Shown: one piece after another, positions 45,114 through 56,869 of the stretch | Position numbering within the stretch: position 1 is the first letter of the stretch | How the letters are laid out: each line of letters begins with the position of its first letter | Origin: Prosopocoilus inquinatus | Lineage: Eukaryota > Arthropoda > Insecta > Coleoptera > Lucanidae | Direction of reading: 5' to 3' | DNA: 64,000 bases | Assembly: GCA_036172665.1 (NCBI GenBank) | Contig: CM069872.1 | Coordinates: 48,284,101-48,348,100 of the forward strand | Translations under genes and position numbers: made by a program | Notes under the pieces: model-generated | What the model was told of the DNA's origin: nothing | Seen by the model: the letters and a program-made list of their open reading frames with translations, nothing else | Databases searched by the model: none

Positions 45114-48100
45114 AAGGGTGTGCATTATCTTCGTACTGTGATTCAATAAACACTTCTGGATTACTGTTGCTGTCATTATAACTTTGCATTTCATAATTAA
45201 AATCATATTTTAACACAAAATTGTGTAATATATGAAGCAAGCAGCAATTACCTACATCTGATAACTTTTGGTGAAAACTATCCAGGTACAATTGCGAGTA
45301 TTAAATTTTGGTCGTCGGTGTCAATCAAAACGTTACTTCAATTTCAAAAATTTTGGTACAAATACGCAGTCTTTTAACAAAGAAGTGTCGAAAGTAGATA
45401 ATTTTTTTTAAAGAAATTATCCCCCTTATTTAAAATGAAGACATCAATCGATTTATTTTAAATAAAATACAAGTCCAGTACAAATCTTTGAGAAAAGCAA
45501 CTTCCCGCTGTTCCATTTAGAAGTGTAAACCTTACTCCCGCTTGTCGCCTGCAATTTGAAGCCTCATTCACGAATCGAAGGAAAAAAACTCGGAAGAGAA
45601 AGTGACATCAAAATGACGTCATTCTCTTACGATTTATATAAGAGCCTACGTCATTTTGACGTCACGTTCTCTTGCGAATTTGTTCCCTTGATTCGAGAAT
45701 GAGGCCAATGAGACCCTTCCGCTTCTATTATTCGTGGCCGGCGCAATCATCCTCTCTGATATCCTCCAGGATGAAATTTCCCGTAATCCCGCAGATGTTG
45801 TAAGTAAAGTTCCGTGCAATAAAATTAAATACTGCAATTATTTTCTAGTGTGAAGCAGACTTACTATCGGAAGCAAAAAAGTAGACAAATTACAGTTTCC
45901 TGTAATTATTCTTTCAGAAAATGGCAGTGATTAAAGAGGACTTCACAGATAACATTTAAAAAAATTAAAAGCTTTCACAACTAACAAGTTTAAAACTTTA
46001 GTAAAACCTGTAAACCTTTAAAAGGGTGTGCATTATCTTCGTACTGTGATTCAATAAACACTTTTGGATTACTGTTGCTGTCATCACAACTTTCCATTTC
46101 ATAATTAAAATCATGTTTTAACACAAGATTGTGTAATATATGCAGCAAGCAGCAATTACCTACATCTGATAACTTTTGATGAAATAAAGAGATATCCAGG
46201 TAGAGTCGCGAGCATTAAATTTTGGTCGTCGGTATCAATCAAAATGTTATTTCAATTGCAAAAATTTTGCTACAAATACGCCGTCTTTTGACAAAGAAGT
46301 GTCGAAAGTAGATACATTTTTTTAAAGAAATTATTCCCCTTATTTAAAATCAAGACATCAATCTATTTATTTTAAATAAAATACAAGTCCAGTACAAATC
46401 TTTGAGAAAAGCAACTTCTTGCTGTTCCATTTAGAAGTGTAAACCTTACTCCCGCTTGTCGTCTGCAATTTGAGGCCTCATTCACGAATCGAAGGAAAAA
46501 ACTCGGAAGAGAAAGTGACGTCAAAATGACGTTATTCTCTTACGATTTATATAAGAACTACGTCATTTTGACGTTACGTTCTCTTGCGAATTTATTCCCT
46601 TGATTCGAGAATGAGGCCAATGAGACCCTTCCGCTTTTATTATTCGTGGCCGGCGCAATCGTCCTCTCTGATATCCTCCAGGATGAAATTTCCCGTAATC
46701 CCGGCAGATGTTGTAAAGTTCCGTGCTATCAAATTAAATACTGTAATTATTTTATAGTGTGAAGCAGACTTTCTGTCGGAAGCAAAAAAAGTAGACAAAT
46801 TACAGTTTCCTGTAATTAGTCCTTCTGAAAATGGCAGTGATTAAAAAGACGACTTCACAGAAAAGTTTAAAAAAAAATTAAAAGCTTTCAAAACTAACAA
46901 GTTTAAAACTTTAGTAAAACCCGTAAACCTTTAAAAGGGTGTGCATTATCTTCGTACTGTGATTCAATAAACACTTCTGGATTACTGTTGCTGTCATCAC
47001 AACTTTCCATTTCATAATTAAAATCGTGTTTTAACACAAATTTGTGTAATATATGCAGCAAGCAGCAATTACCTACACCTGATAACTTTTGGTGAAATAA
47101 AGAGATATCCAAGTACAGTCGCGAGCATTAAATTTTTGTCGTCGGTGTCAATCAAAACGTTACTTCAATTTCAAAAATTTTGGTACAAATATGCTGTCTT
47201 TTAACAAAGAAGTGTCGAAAGTAGATATTTTTTTTTAAAGAAATTATTCCCCTTATTTAAAATCAAGACATCAATCTATTTATTTTAAATAAAACACAAG
47301 TCCAGTACAAATCTTTGAGAAAAGCAACTTCCTGCTGTTCCATTTAGAAGTGTAAACCTTACTCCCGCTTGTCGCCTGCAATTTGAGGCCTCATTCACGA
47401 ATCAAAGGAAAAAACTCGGAAGAGAACGTGACGTCAAAATGACGTTATTCTCCTACGATTTATATAAGAGCTACGTCGTTTTGACGTCACGTTCTCTTGC
47501 GAATTTATTCCCTTGATTCGAGAATGAGGCCAATGAGACCCTTCCGCTTTTATTATTCGTGGCCGGCGCAATCGTCCTCTCTGATATCCTCCAGGATGAA
47601 ATTTCCCGTAATCCCGGCAGATGTTGTAAAGTTCCGTGCAATCAAATTAAATACTGTAATTATTTTATAGTGTGAAGCAGACTTTCTGTCGGAAGCAAAA
47701 AAAGTAGACAAATTACAGTTTCCTGTAATTAGTCCTTCTGAAAATGGCAGTGATTAAAAAGACGACTTCACAGAAAAGTTTAAAAAAAAATTAAAAGCTT
47801 TCAAAACTAACAAGTTTAAAACTTTAGTAAAACCTGTAAACCTTTAAAAGGGTGTGCATTATCTTCGTACTGTGATTCAATAAACACTTCTGGATTACTG
47901 TTGCTGTCATCACAACTTTCCATTTCATAATTAAAATCGTGTTTTAACACAAATTTGTGTAATATATGCAGCAAGCAGCAATTACCTACACCTGATAACT
48001 TTTGGTGAAATAAAGAGATATCCAAGTACAGTCGCGAGCATTAAATTTTTGTCGTCGGTGTCAATCAAAACGTTACTTCAATTTCAAAAATTTTGGTACA

Positions 48101-48755
48101 AATATGCTGTCTTTTAACAAAGAAGTGTCGAAAGTAGATATTTTTTTTTTAAAGAAATTATTTCCCTTATTTAAAATCAAGACATCAATCTATTTATTTT
48201 AAATAAAACACAAGTCCAGTACAAATCTTTGAGAAAAGCAACTTCTTGCTGTTCCATTTAGAAGTGTAAACCTTACTCCCGCTTGTCGTCTGCAATTTGA
48301 GGCCTCATTCACGAATCGAAGGAAAAAACTCGGAAGAGAAAGTGACGTCAAAATGACGTTATTCTCTTACGATTTATATAAGAACTACGTCATTTTGACG
48401 TCACGTTCTCTTGCGAATTTGTTCCCTTGATTCGAGAATGAGGCCAATGAGACCCTTCCGCTTTTATTATTCGTAGCCGGCGCAATCGTCCTCTCTGATA
48501 TCCTCCAGGATGAAATTTCCCGTAATCCCGGCAGATGTTGTAAAGTTCCGTGCAATAAAATTAAATACTGTAATTATTTTATAGTGTGAAGCAGACTCTG
48601 TCGGAAGCAAAAAAAGCAGACAAATTACAGTTTCCTGTAATTATTCCTTCTGAAAATGGTAGTGATTAAGAAGACGACTTCACAGTTAAGTTTAAAAAAA
48701 ATCAAAAGCTTTCAAAACTAACAAGTTTAAAACTTTGTTTGGTAAAACCTGTAAA
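45114..48755. repeat. Tandem array, four units of about 913 bp
   Basis: Units start at AAGGGTGTGCATTATCTTCG at 45114, 46022, 46935 and 47848 (spacing 908, 913, 913). Units two to four are nearly identical. Each contains a short minus-strand frame (for example 46903-47112, 47816-48025) with the string VGNCCLLHILHKFVLKHDFNYE, reminiscent of the C-terminal region of PIF/Harbinger nucleases but with no true ATG. Each also holds a CRE-rich foldback (listed separately) and a GTCGGAAGCAAAAAA...TTACAGTTTCCTGTAATTA segment. Confidence 0.88.
45561..45705. repeat. CRE-TATA-CRE foldback, repeated in each 913-bp unit
   Basis: The ends GCCTCATTCACGAATC and GATTCGAGAATGAGGC form an inverted repeat. The stem holds AAAATGACGTCATTCTC and TTTTGACGTCACGTTC around a central GATTTATATAAG. 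Equivalent copies are at about 46475-46617, 47388-47530 and 48302-48444; a few TGACGTCA sites are mutated to TGACGTTA. Confidence 0.7.
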
Positions 48756-48908
48756 TTCGTTTTTAATCTTTAAAATCTTTGGCAATTTGGAAACTGTACT
48801 TTGTCTACTTTTTTTGCTTTCAACTGTAGATAAATTACCTTAGCCGTGAAATAAATTTGTCAAAAATATTTTTGCAATGTGTACGACAAAACGGCTTGTC
48901 ACTTATGG

Positions 48909-49025
48909 CGTTTTCGACTAACCACTCTGGAGCACTCTGAGAGTACCTCCATCCTCTGTTTTCACACAGGCTTAAAATAAGATGGAGACATTCTGAGAGC
49001 GCACCAGAGCAATCAGTCGAAAACG
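48909..49025. repeat. Foldback MITE, GCGTTTTCGACT family, copy 2
   Basis: GCGTTTTCGACTAACC and CAGTCGAAAACG ends with CTCCATC/GATGGAG internal pairing, as in 6165-6283. Confidence 0.7.
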
Positions 49026-49083
49026 GATAAGATGATCACTCTAAAATTCAAATTATTTTATTAAAATCAAAATATGAGGTATT

Positions 49084-49309
49084 GTCGGAAGCAAGAAAAA
49101 ATAGACAAATTACAGTTTCCTATAATTATTCTTTCAGAAAATGGCAGTTATTAAAGGGGACTTCACAGATAACATTTAAAAAATTAAAAGCTTTCAAAAT
49201 TAACAAGTTTAAAACTTTGGTAAAATCTGTGTATTCGTCTTTAATCTATGGTATTTTTTTAGGAATAATTACAGGAAACTGTAATTTGTCTACTATTTTT
49301 TGCTTTCAA
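49084..49309. repeat. Foldback related to the 913-bp array
   Basis: AATAGACAAATTACAGTTTC and GAAACTGTAATTTGTCTACT are inverted ends that begin from GTCGGAAGCAA, the same segment found once per 913-bp unit. This suggests the array grew around one end of this element. Confidence 0.6.
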
Positions 49310-49564
49310 CTGTATTTCACAGAACAGAGACACAGTATTTAGATTAAAGAAGAAGAAAAAAAAAACTCTGGGGATAGGTAAGTGAGTATTAAAAGAAAAG
49401 TAGGAACTGTTGAACTGATTCGCCCCTAATTTCCAGTAATGTTGAGGACGCAGTTCTTGTAAAATGTGTTAGACCGAACACCCTTTCGACGGTGCAGGAG
49501 ACGTAATACTTAAGACTAAGATTTTTTCTGGTTATCGATCAACTGTTGAATATTTAACTAGGTA

Positions 49565-49790
49565 AGTCAAATTTGCAAAAAAAACAAACAGTATTATCTG
49601 AAGAAACATAAACAATCCCCGCTATTCTTTGCACTAAATATTTATTAATTTAAATGTACCTGTAGATTTAAAACTGACTAATATTAACAAGTCGTCATCC
49701 TTCTGAACCTGAGCGCTAAAGTCATACGAAAGATGTTTTTAATAAATTATTTTAAATCAGTAGTTTGTTCATTGGATTACAGAGTAGATT
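49565..49790. repeat. Dispersed repeat, copy 2
   Basis: Collinear with 10010-10310. A hAT-type MITE lies just downstream here, as it does (farther away) in copy 1, but their target duplications differ, so the insertions are probably independent. Confidence 0.55.
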
Positions 49791-49805
49791 AGAAAGTGTG
49801 ATTAC

Positions 49806-49986
49806 CAGGGAAAAGAATTCAGGCCACTTAGTGTTGGACGCTTTTTACGTCGAATGTACTTTGCGACGCATCGAATTGTTATTGAGTGAAATGGGATGGA
49901 GTGCAATGCGAGCGTTCGCACGTTATGGGCGAGGCTGATACATTTTTGTACCGTTCGCGAAACAATGGCCTGAATTCTTTTCCTTG
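49806..49986. mobile_element. hAT-type MITE, copy 3, with exact 8-bp target duplication
   Basis: CAGGGAAAAGAATTCAGGCC to GGCCTGAATTCTTTTCCTTG, flanked by GTGATTAC on both sides (49798-49805, 49987-49994). Interior features appear in the opposite order to copies 1 and 2, so it is inserted in reverse and is about 50 bp shorter. Confidence 0.85.
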
Positions 49987-49994
49987 GTGATTAC

Positions 49995-51369
49995 GTAATT
50001 AGAAATAATGTATCATGAACCTCCAAAATAAATAGCATCTGTACTTATTTTTTTGCACAGAAGTGTACAACGGAATATTTTCCATCCACAGGTGACGAGT
50101 ACGGCTTAATGACGCCCCCTCCCCCCCGTCCTATAAATCATCTGAAAAATACAGAAAACTTTTTTAGTTATATGTATTTCTTTTTTTTTTAACGTATCGA
50201 TTCTTTCTTATTGGTTTTATTTTGTCAATCTAAATAGATTGAAATCACCACAGTCACAGTGCATATTTAAAATAACTGTTCTTATTTTTCTGGTGATTCG
50301 TTTCGTTTTCCAAATTTAATTTGTCCAAATCGTATTCCACCATTTTCACCCTCGAACGCACATTTATTTTATTTTATTCGTTTTATCAAACTCAACGTAA
50401 GCTATTAAATTCGTGCTCTCAAAATATATACGTCGTTTTTGCTCTTCCCATGCATTTCCTTCATGTTTGATTTCTGAATGAATAAATGAAACACATTAAA
50501 ATACATTTATAAGTTTATTTTTCTATAAAAAAAATACATACATATAATGTACATAGGTGTATGTAAAATACAATAAATTACCAATGTTTTTTTCCGTGAA
50601 TTTCTTTTAACAATTGACCTGTGCAGCTCGGCGCACGTGTGATCGTCTCGGTATGTCGGTTTTTCCCCCACATTTACTTCGTCAGAACGGGCGTTTCAAA
50701 AGAATTTATTAAGAAATTTTTATAAAATCGAAAGAAAGAAACTGCAAGATTAACAAAATAATTCTCTAAGATGTCTTGTAACTTCACATTAAGCGTTCAG
50801 TTTATAAATACAACCGCGGTTTAAAAAACTTAGCAAATTGATTTTTACTCAAAATTAATAAAATGTTTCAGTCACTCCTGGATTTTCTAATTTTAATCAA
50901 TACATAAAAATATCTCCTCAACCATTAATAAATTGGTATGGTTTCAGAAATGTTTATGTTGACGACGAAAAGAATAGAAGTTCTTTTCGTCGTCGACTTT
51001 TTTTCATTTTCATGTTCCAATGAAACATTCAGTATCTATTAACTTTTACTTAGTAAAATGAAGAAAAACTATTTCTGATATACTGAAATATTAAAACATA
51101 ACCCACGTGGTGATTATAACAAATAAAACCAAAACAGTCAGACCTATTTCTCATCTGTTAGTAGCAATAAATTACTTTAAAAAAATATTGATACAAAGAA
51201 ACAAACGACAACACCTTCTTAATACGCAATAAAATATCGCAAAAGTTTTCTAGTTTAACGACCTCTCTATTTTATTTAAATAATTGCTTTTCTATACACA
51301 TAAAAATATTTATAAATAAGTTTCCTGTACACAAACAACAAAAATGCCTCGAACTAATTTCTCTGGAAG
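49995..51369. other. Region downstream of Su(fu), AT-rich
   Basis: No exon recognised. It should contain the Su(fu) 3' UTR at its right edge (minus-strand AATAAA candidates near 51270-51320). A (CT)-rich CCCCCTCCCCCCC tract is at 50115-50130. Confidence 0.35.
50958..50997. other. Compact 17-bp stem-loop
   Basis: GTTGACGACGAAAAGAA and TTCTTTTCGTCGTCGAC pair over 17 bp (one G-T) around a six-base loop. It lies 373 bp past the Su(fu) stop on its transcribed side and is too short for a typical pre-miRNA. Confidence 0.45.
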
Positions 51370-53746
51370 TTACAATTTATCAGCAACTATTGTTATGGAG
51401 AGTTTCCTTTCCGGCCACGAGAACGTTTTCGGCAGTGAGAGCGTCTCCGGATTTCCCAAGACCTGAAACGTGTGCGCCATATCTTGAGCCAGGTCGTCGG
51501 GAATTAAAATCTGCAACCAAAAACCCTGCGCCACGTATGGATGTTCCGCGTCCACGAACGTCCCGGTCACCGAATTCGCTACTAACGTTATGGCAGTTTC
51601 ACCAAGCATCGATTTAAACGTGAAATGTCTTCCATGTCTTACACGACCCCTAATGAATACAGAAACATGAAATTAGATGCATCATTTTAATGGGAAGTTT
51701 AATTTAATTTTGCCTAAATTTCCAACAATTTTAATTCAAAACTTTTATTATTTTTAATGTATACTGTACACAGTGTAGATAATTTAAAACAAATCTAAAC
51801 TTATTCAAATCTATTTTACTCTTAATTAGCTGCAATAATTAAAATCAATCAGTATATGGACTATTTGGTGTAATATTAAAATTCAATCACACTATAATAG
51901 TGTACAAGCAATTCCATTATTATACTGTACCTTATTGCTAATGGAAGTAAGCTTCCCGCTTCCAAATTAAAGACTAGATGCACCCCTTCTAATTTCTTAA
52001 GATGCAACAATTCCGTTGATTCGAGTGCACCAGAATTGATCTGATTTCCCTCTCTTTTATACATACTTCCACAGCTAATATTTTCGTTGTTGTTTGCGTA
52101 ATGCAGTCCTTTTCGGAATGTCGTTTTAATCTGCTCAGTTTCCTCCTCTGTTAATTGGTTTATGTTTTCGTCATCATCCTGATGCACGTTAGTTCTAAAT
52201 CGATTTTGCTCAGTCCAAGAACAACGCGCGCTTACTCCACTCAAATTTGAACCTTCGTTACCGAAGCCCCTTTCTACCTCTTCGTGTGCGTTCGGGTCGA
52301 GTTCAAAAATGCTTTCTCCTCTTCGCATGTCTGTAATATGCCATGGTCCACCGGCACTAGGGAAATAAAATATACAGAGTGTTTACAATATCTATACCTT
52401 TTAGGCTCTGATGAAGGTTTAGAATAAAACCGAAACTACTCAGGTGAATCTTTTTGGTCCTAAAAACCCGATCAACTAACACGTTTTCAAAATTTAATAA
52501 ACAGAACGCCAATTTCATTTATTAGTGTTTACTAAAAATCACAGTAACAGGTAATAATAGTGCTTCCAATAACAACAAGAACTGTTTTTATAGTAGAGTA
52601 ATTTGTAAGAAAATACTTACGAATGTACTCTGCTGATCATTTCCAATAAACCTGCCCCATTCCACTGCTGAGCAGCTTTCAATTCATCTGCACAAATACC
52701 AACAATTTGTATAAAATCTACAATTCCAAACGGAGTATGTGCTGTGTTTAATAGTAAGTCGGTCGTCATGAGCATGTGCTGTATTCGAGATTCGCTATTG
52801 TCTAATGCACAATGCCAGGATACATGATCGCCTGCACAAAGATTATTTCCTACAAATAAGGAAGAATTAATTTTGTATAAAGCACTCAAGGAACATAACT
52901 GTTGACAGTGTTGTGTGTTTGTTCAGCGGAGCGCTGGCGTACAACTCTCCAAAACAGTTGTGTCCCCTGAATGCCCTCATTGTTCCCTGATCTTACCTGA
53001 TTGGAAGACGTATTTTGCAAGAGACTGCATTAATGTAGCCGGCCAAGTCGGTGGTGCAGTTTCACCAGGTTCCCTTTTCAATCTGAATGTAAGTTCAAAT
53101 CCGAAACCTGAGATTCCTTCTGGACCAGAAATGTCATGGACTCTGCCATCTCCATGCAAGTCACTCAAGCCAAAACTATCACACAAAATAAAATAAACAT
53201 TTGAAATTTCCAAGGAGTTGTTATACTACAACGGTTACCTAATGTAATGCCAATGAGGTGGAATGTTTTCGTGTGGAATCCCCGGGTTTTCGTACATGGA
53301 TATGTAATCTAAAGGATCTGGACCGCCTAACCTACATTCAAATTAAAAAAAAAATTCATATTATGTATCCTGAGTATTTTAATGCAATTTTTTGCTGAAA
53401 CTACTGCGTTTTCGCATCAAGTCAGTGCTAAAAAATGTCCTTGAAAAGTAAATGAACCCCAATCTATAAATAACTTGGGAATTTAAAAACAGGAAATGAA
53501 GGGTGACTATTCTAAATATAGAAAACTATAACTACCTAAATATACAAATATGTAATGAAAGGAGTCGGATTTTCAAAAAAAAGTCTCTTTTACGTACCAG
53601 TATTTCAGTAATGCAGTAACTTGAAGTGGATTTATTTGGTCCGGGTATATTTTTCTGCACAATGTGTACAAAGATTCTAATCCAGCAGGTGTTGGAGGTA
53701 GTATATTCATTGGGGGTCCTTGTGGAAGTGCAGCAGCCTCATCCAT
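51370..53746 (-). CDS. Su(fu): Suppressor of fused, six coding exons
   Basis: Exons 53598-53746, 53239-53331, 52997-53175, 52621-52849, 51931-52356 and 51370-51649 join in frame (1,356 nt) to 451 residues; fly and vertebrate proteins are about 470-485. Every junction has GT-AG ends and compatible phase. Family landmarks appear in order: YPDQINPLQVTALLKYW, LGGPDPLDYISMYENPG, PPHWHYISFGLSDLHGD, SGFGFELTFRLKRE, APPTWPA, GDHVSWH, DNSESRIQHML, AGGPWHITDMRRGE, GSNLSGVSA, RHGRHFTFKS and SWPERKL. Su(fu) binds Gli/Ci in cytoplasm and nucleus and restrains Hedgehog output. The linker of exon 5 is short and acidic (DDDEN, EEETEQ). The start at 53744-53746 is the first ATG; the frame is open further upstream across a predicted leader intron, so an N-terminal extension is possible. 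Confidence 0.95.
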
Positions 53747-53752
53747 TATTTG

Positions 53753-53870
53753 TCTGGAAGTGTTAAGAGGCCCTTTTAATTATAATAGCATTCCGAAAAA
53801 TTCTCAAAACTGTACTCACCGATTTGTAACACCCTTAAAATAAGCTGAGATATACCTAAACGAAAACACC
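53753..53870 (-). other. Su(fu): Predicted 5' leader exon and 66-bp intron of Su(fu)
   Basis: On the minus strand a GTGAGT donor at 53819 and an ACTTCCAG acceptor at 53754 define a 66-bp intron ending seven bases before the start codon. The spliced leader remains open in the Su(fu) frame (...YFKGVTNRQI-M), so it may be coding if an upstream ATG-bearing exon exists. The TSS was not located. Confidence 0.45.
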
Positions 53871-54119
53871 ACCTATAAAACAAAACAACCAAAAAGTGTT
53901 ACAGATTTATACTACACGCAATACAAAACAAACGAAAGAAAACTATTCCATGCGTGCAACCTTAAAAATGAAATGTCTCCATGGTCTCCAGTGACTCGTG
54001 TCTCCAGGGATGCCAACTGAAATAACCTCTGAATAACCCACAAATTCTTTGACATTTCTCCTGTGATTTTCCCTTTGCCTCGAGAGGTAAAAGAAAGGTT
54101 CACCACGTTTTCCCCATAA

Positions 54120-55060
54120 AATTAAGGCTGCATAATTTTTTTTACGAAATTGACAGTGTTAAGCTGGTTAAGGTTCAGATGTATCCGGAAACGAAAAATA
54201 TTTATTGCGGAACAGTTTCTGATTGGCTATTTAAAAAAAGCAACTAATCAGAAATAATCCGCAGTAAATATTTTGGGGAATGCATGAGAACTTAGCTTTA
54301 CTCTAGGATGTTATTAAAATTAAAGCTGTATTATTATTTTTCGAAATTGACAGTCTTAAGCTGGTGTTATGCTAGGTTCAGATGTATCCGGATACGGAAA
54401 ATATTTATTGCGGAACAGTTTCTGATTGGCTCTTTAAAAAAAAAACAAATATTTTGCGGAATGCATGTGAACTTAGCTTAGTAGGATGTTATTAAAATTA
54501 AAGCTCTATTATTATTTTTACGAAATTGACAGTGTTAAGCTAGGTTAAGATGTATCCGGATACAGAAAATATTTATTGCGGAACAGTTTCTGATTGGCTA
54601 TTTAAAAAAAGCAACTAATCAGAAATAATCCGCAGTAAATATTTTGGGGAATGCATGAGAACTTAGCTTTACTCTAGGATGTTATTAAAATTAAAGCTGT
54701 ATTATTATTTTTCGAAATTGACAGTCTTAAGCTGGTGTTATGCTAGGTTCAGATGTATCCGGATACGGAAAATATTTATTGCGGAACAGTTTCTGATTGG
54801 CTCTTTAAAAAAAAAACAAATATTTTGCGGAATGCATGTGAACTTAGCTTAGTAGGATGTTATTAAAATTAAAGCTCTATTATTATTTTTACGAAATTGA
54901 CAGTGTTAAGCTAGGTTAAGATGTATCCGGATACAGAAAATATTTATTGCGGAACAGTTTCTGATTGGCTATTTAAAAAAAGCAACCAATCAGAAATAAT
55001 CCGCAGTAAATATTTTGGGGAATGCATGTGAACTTAGCTTTACTGTAGGATATTATTTAT
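54120..55060. repeat. Tandem hairpin repeat with higher-order 371-bp duplication
   Basis: About five copies of a ~185-bp unit containing GATGTATCCGGATAC and TGCGGAACAGTTTCTGATTG. In some units this is followed by an inverted partner, CTAATCAGAAATAATCCGC. A two-unit block starting AGAACTTAGCTTTACTC recurs at 54287 and 54658 almost without change, indicating recent duplication. Confidence 0.85.
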
Positions 55061-55069
55061 TTCAATATA

Positions 55070-56385
55070 CAGTGTCTATCAAAAAGTGCGCTACAAATGA
55101 TTTTTTTTTAATTATCGATTTTTATTTAAATTGATTGAGTCTGAACACTTCTGCATCCCCTAAAATCAAATTGGAAAATGTCAGATAAAATTTATCTAGA
55201 ACGGTATACAGCGTGGTCACTAAGAAATAAATACCGCTTAAGAGTAAAGTACCCTTATTTTACAAGATGCAGGAAAAGGTCGGAAGAATAAGTCGTTCAG
55301 TATTAAAAGTTATGGCCAGATATAGAATTATAGCTTCCTATCTCAAAATTATTACTAAACTATTTCGATGAATTGCTATCATGCCATCATGCTACAAAAA
55401 TGCATTGAAATGATGACTAAGGGTCGGACATTCCTAGGATATCTGGTAAAAACCAGTATAAAGATAAACAAAGCAGCGGCGTAGATTTCAACGTCGCCGC
55501 TGAACGGCTTTTATGCCCGAGGCACTCTCACCCTCGCGCTCGTTGCATCAGAAGCAACCGTTTCATGTAAATTACGTGTGTAACATAATTGCCTTTATAG
55601 TTTCTTTCAAATTAATAATTACGAAAACGTTATAATTCTTTAATGTACCTTTGAAAAAGATTGGCATAATACATTTAATTCATATCAATTATAGCGCCGT
55701 CACTACAAAAAGAATGCGAGTTCATTTCGGAATGAATCGATTAAGTAAACAAGTTTTTATATCCAGTCGACCAGAACTGTAGTGGTTACTGCGTGCCGCA
55801 TAGACTTCTCGGACTTCGAACTGGTTTATTGTTTTGCTTTTATAGGGCAGACGCGTTAAAGATTCGAACTTTTTCCGACTATGATCGCTTCAGCATATTA
55901 GTAATTCCTCGTATATTTAACGAAACTTTCCGCCTAAAATGCGCCTAGGCCTGATAATGACTCAGAAAAAAATGAAATAATTGAGAAATAAGAACGAGTT
56001 TCGTGTTTCCACTTCATATTATTTTAACGGACACTTTAATCCCACCTGTATATCCCAAAGTAGCGTGTGTAAAGAGTGGTTCACAATAAATAGTGATTTT
56101 TTCATTTTTGAGGTGGAAGGCTACAATTTCATGTCTGGCTACAGCTCTTCATTCTGAACAACTTATTCTTATGATATTTTCCTGTATCGTATAAAATAAG
56201 GGCACTTTACTCTTAAGTGGTTTTCATGTCTAGGTGTCCACGCTGTATACCGGCCAAGAAAAAATTAATCTTCCATTTGCCAATTTGATTTTAAGAGATG
56301 CAGAAGCCTCCTGCGTCAATAAATTTTTATAGAAATCGATAATAAAAAGAATTCTCGTTTGTAGCACACTTTTTGAAGGACACTG
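55070..56385. mobile_element. 1.3-kb element with about 330-bp terminal inverted repeats
   Basis: CAGTGTCTATCAAAAAGTGC at the left is mirrored by TTTTTGAAGGACACTG at the right, and homology of the arms continues inward for over 300 bp (for example CTTAAGAGTAAAGTACCCTT against AAGGGCACTTTACTCTTAAG). TA flanks both ends. The centre has a GC-rich segment with the palindrome GCGGCG...CGCCGC at 55474-55502 and no transposase, so it is non-autonomous. Confidence 0.75.
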
Positions 56386-56869
56386 TACAATCGAAGTAAA
56401 AAAATAATGTACTTCTTAACAAAAAAAAGAAAGGAAATTTAATTTTTAAATATAGGATGTTAATAAAAAAAACTGCAGACACTTTGGCATACAGCGATAG
56501 TAGATATTAAAATAAGAAAATAATTCTAAAATAATTCTTATATCCACTCATCCTTGCCACTATTCAATATAGGTGTCCACACCACGCGTTCACTCTTCTA
56601 GAATTATTATTTTTTACATAAAATTCGGGAAAGACAAATTAAATAAAAGGCTTCATATCACCTGCCAAAGAATGTATAGGTTTTTTATCCCTATAAGCCC
56701 TATATTGCAAAAAGCGCACACTTTAATTTAGAATGCGTTCAGAAATAACTCTCCCAAATTTATAATTGAATTTATTTAACAATTTGATTGATGAAACCGC
56801 CGGTACTTCGCAAAACATTGTTAAAAATAATTAATTTATTTTAATAATATATTTATTAATGCAATCGTA
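56386..56869. other. Intergenic, AT-rich
   Basis: No coding signal and no repeat structure recognised. Confidence 0.3.

Noticed and set aside
46903..47112. 69-codon frame present in two tandem units as an independent gene
   Set aside because: It has no true ATG start, is broken in the other units and resembles only a transposase tail; treated as part of the repeat.
51390..51617. 75-codon plus-strand frame
   Set aside because: Antisense to the last Su(fu) exon.
52915..53196. 93-codon plus-strand frame
   Set aside because: Antisense to Su(fu) exon 3.
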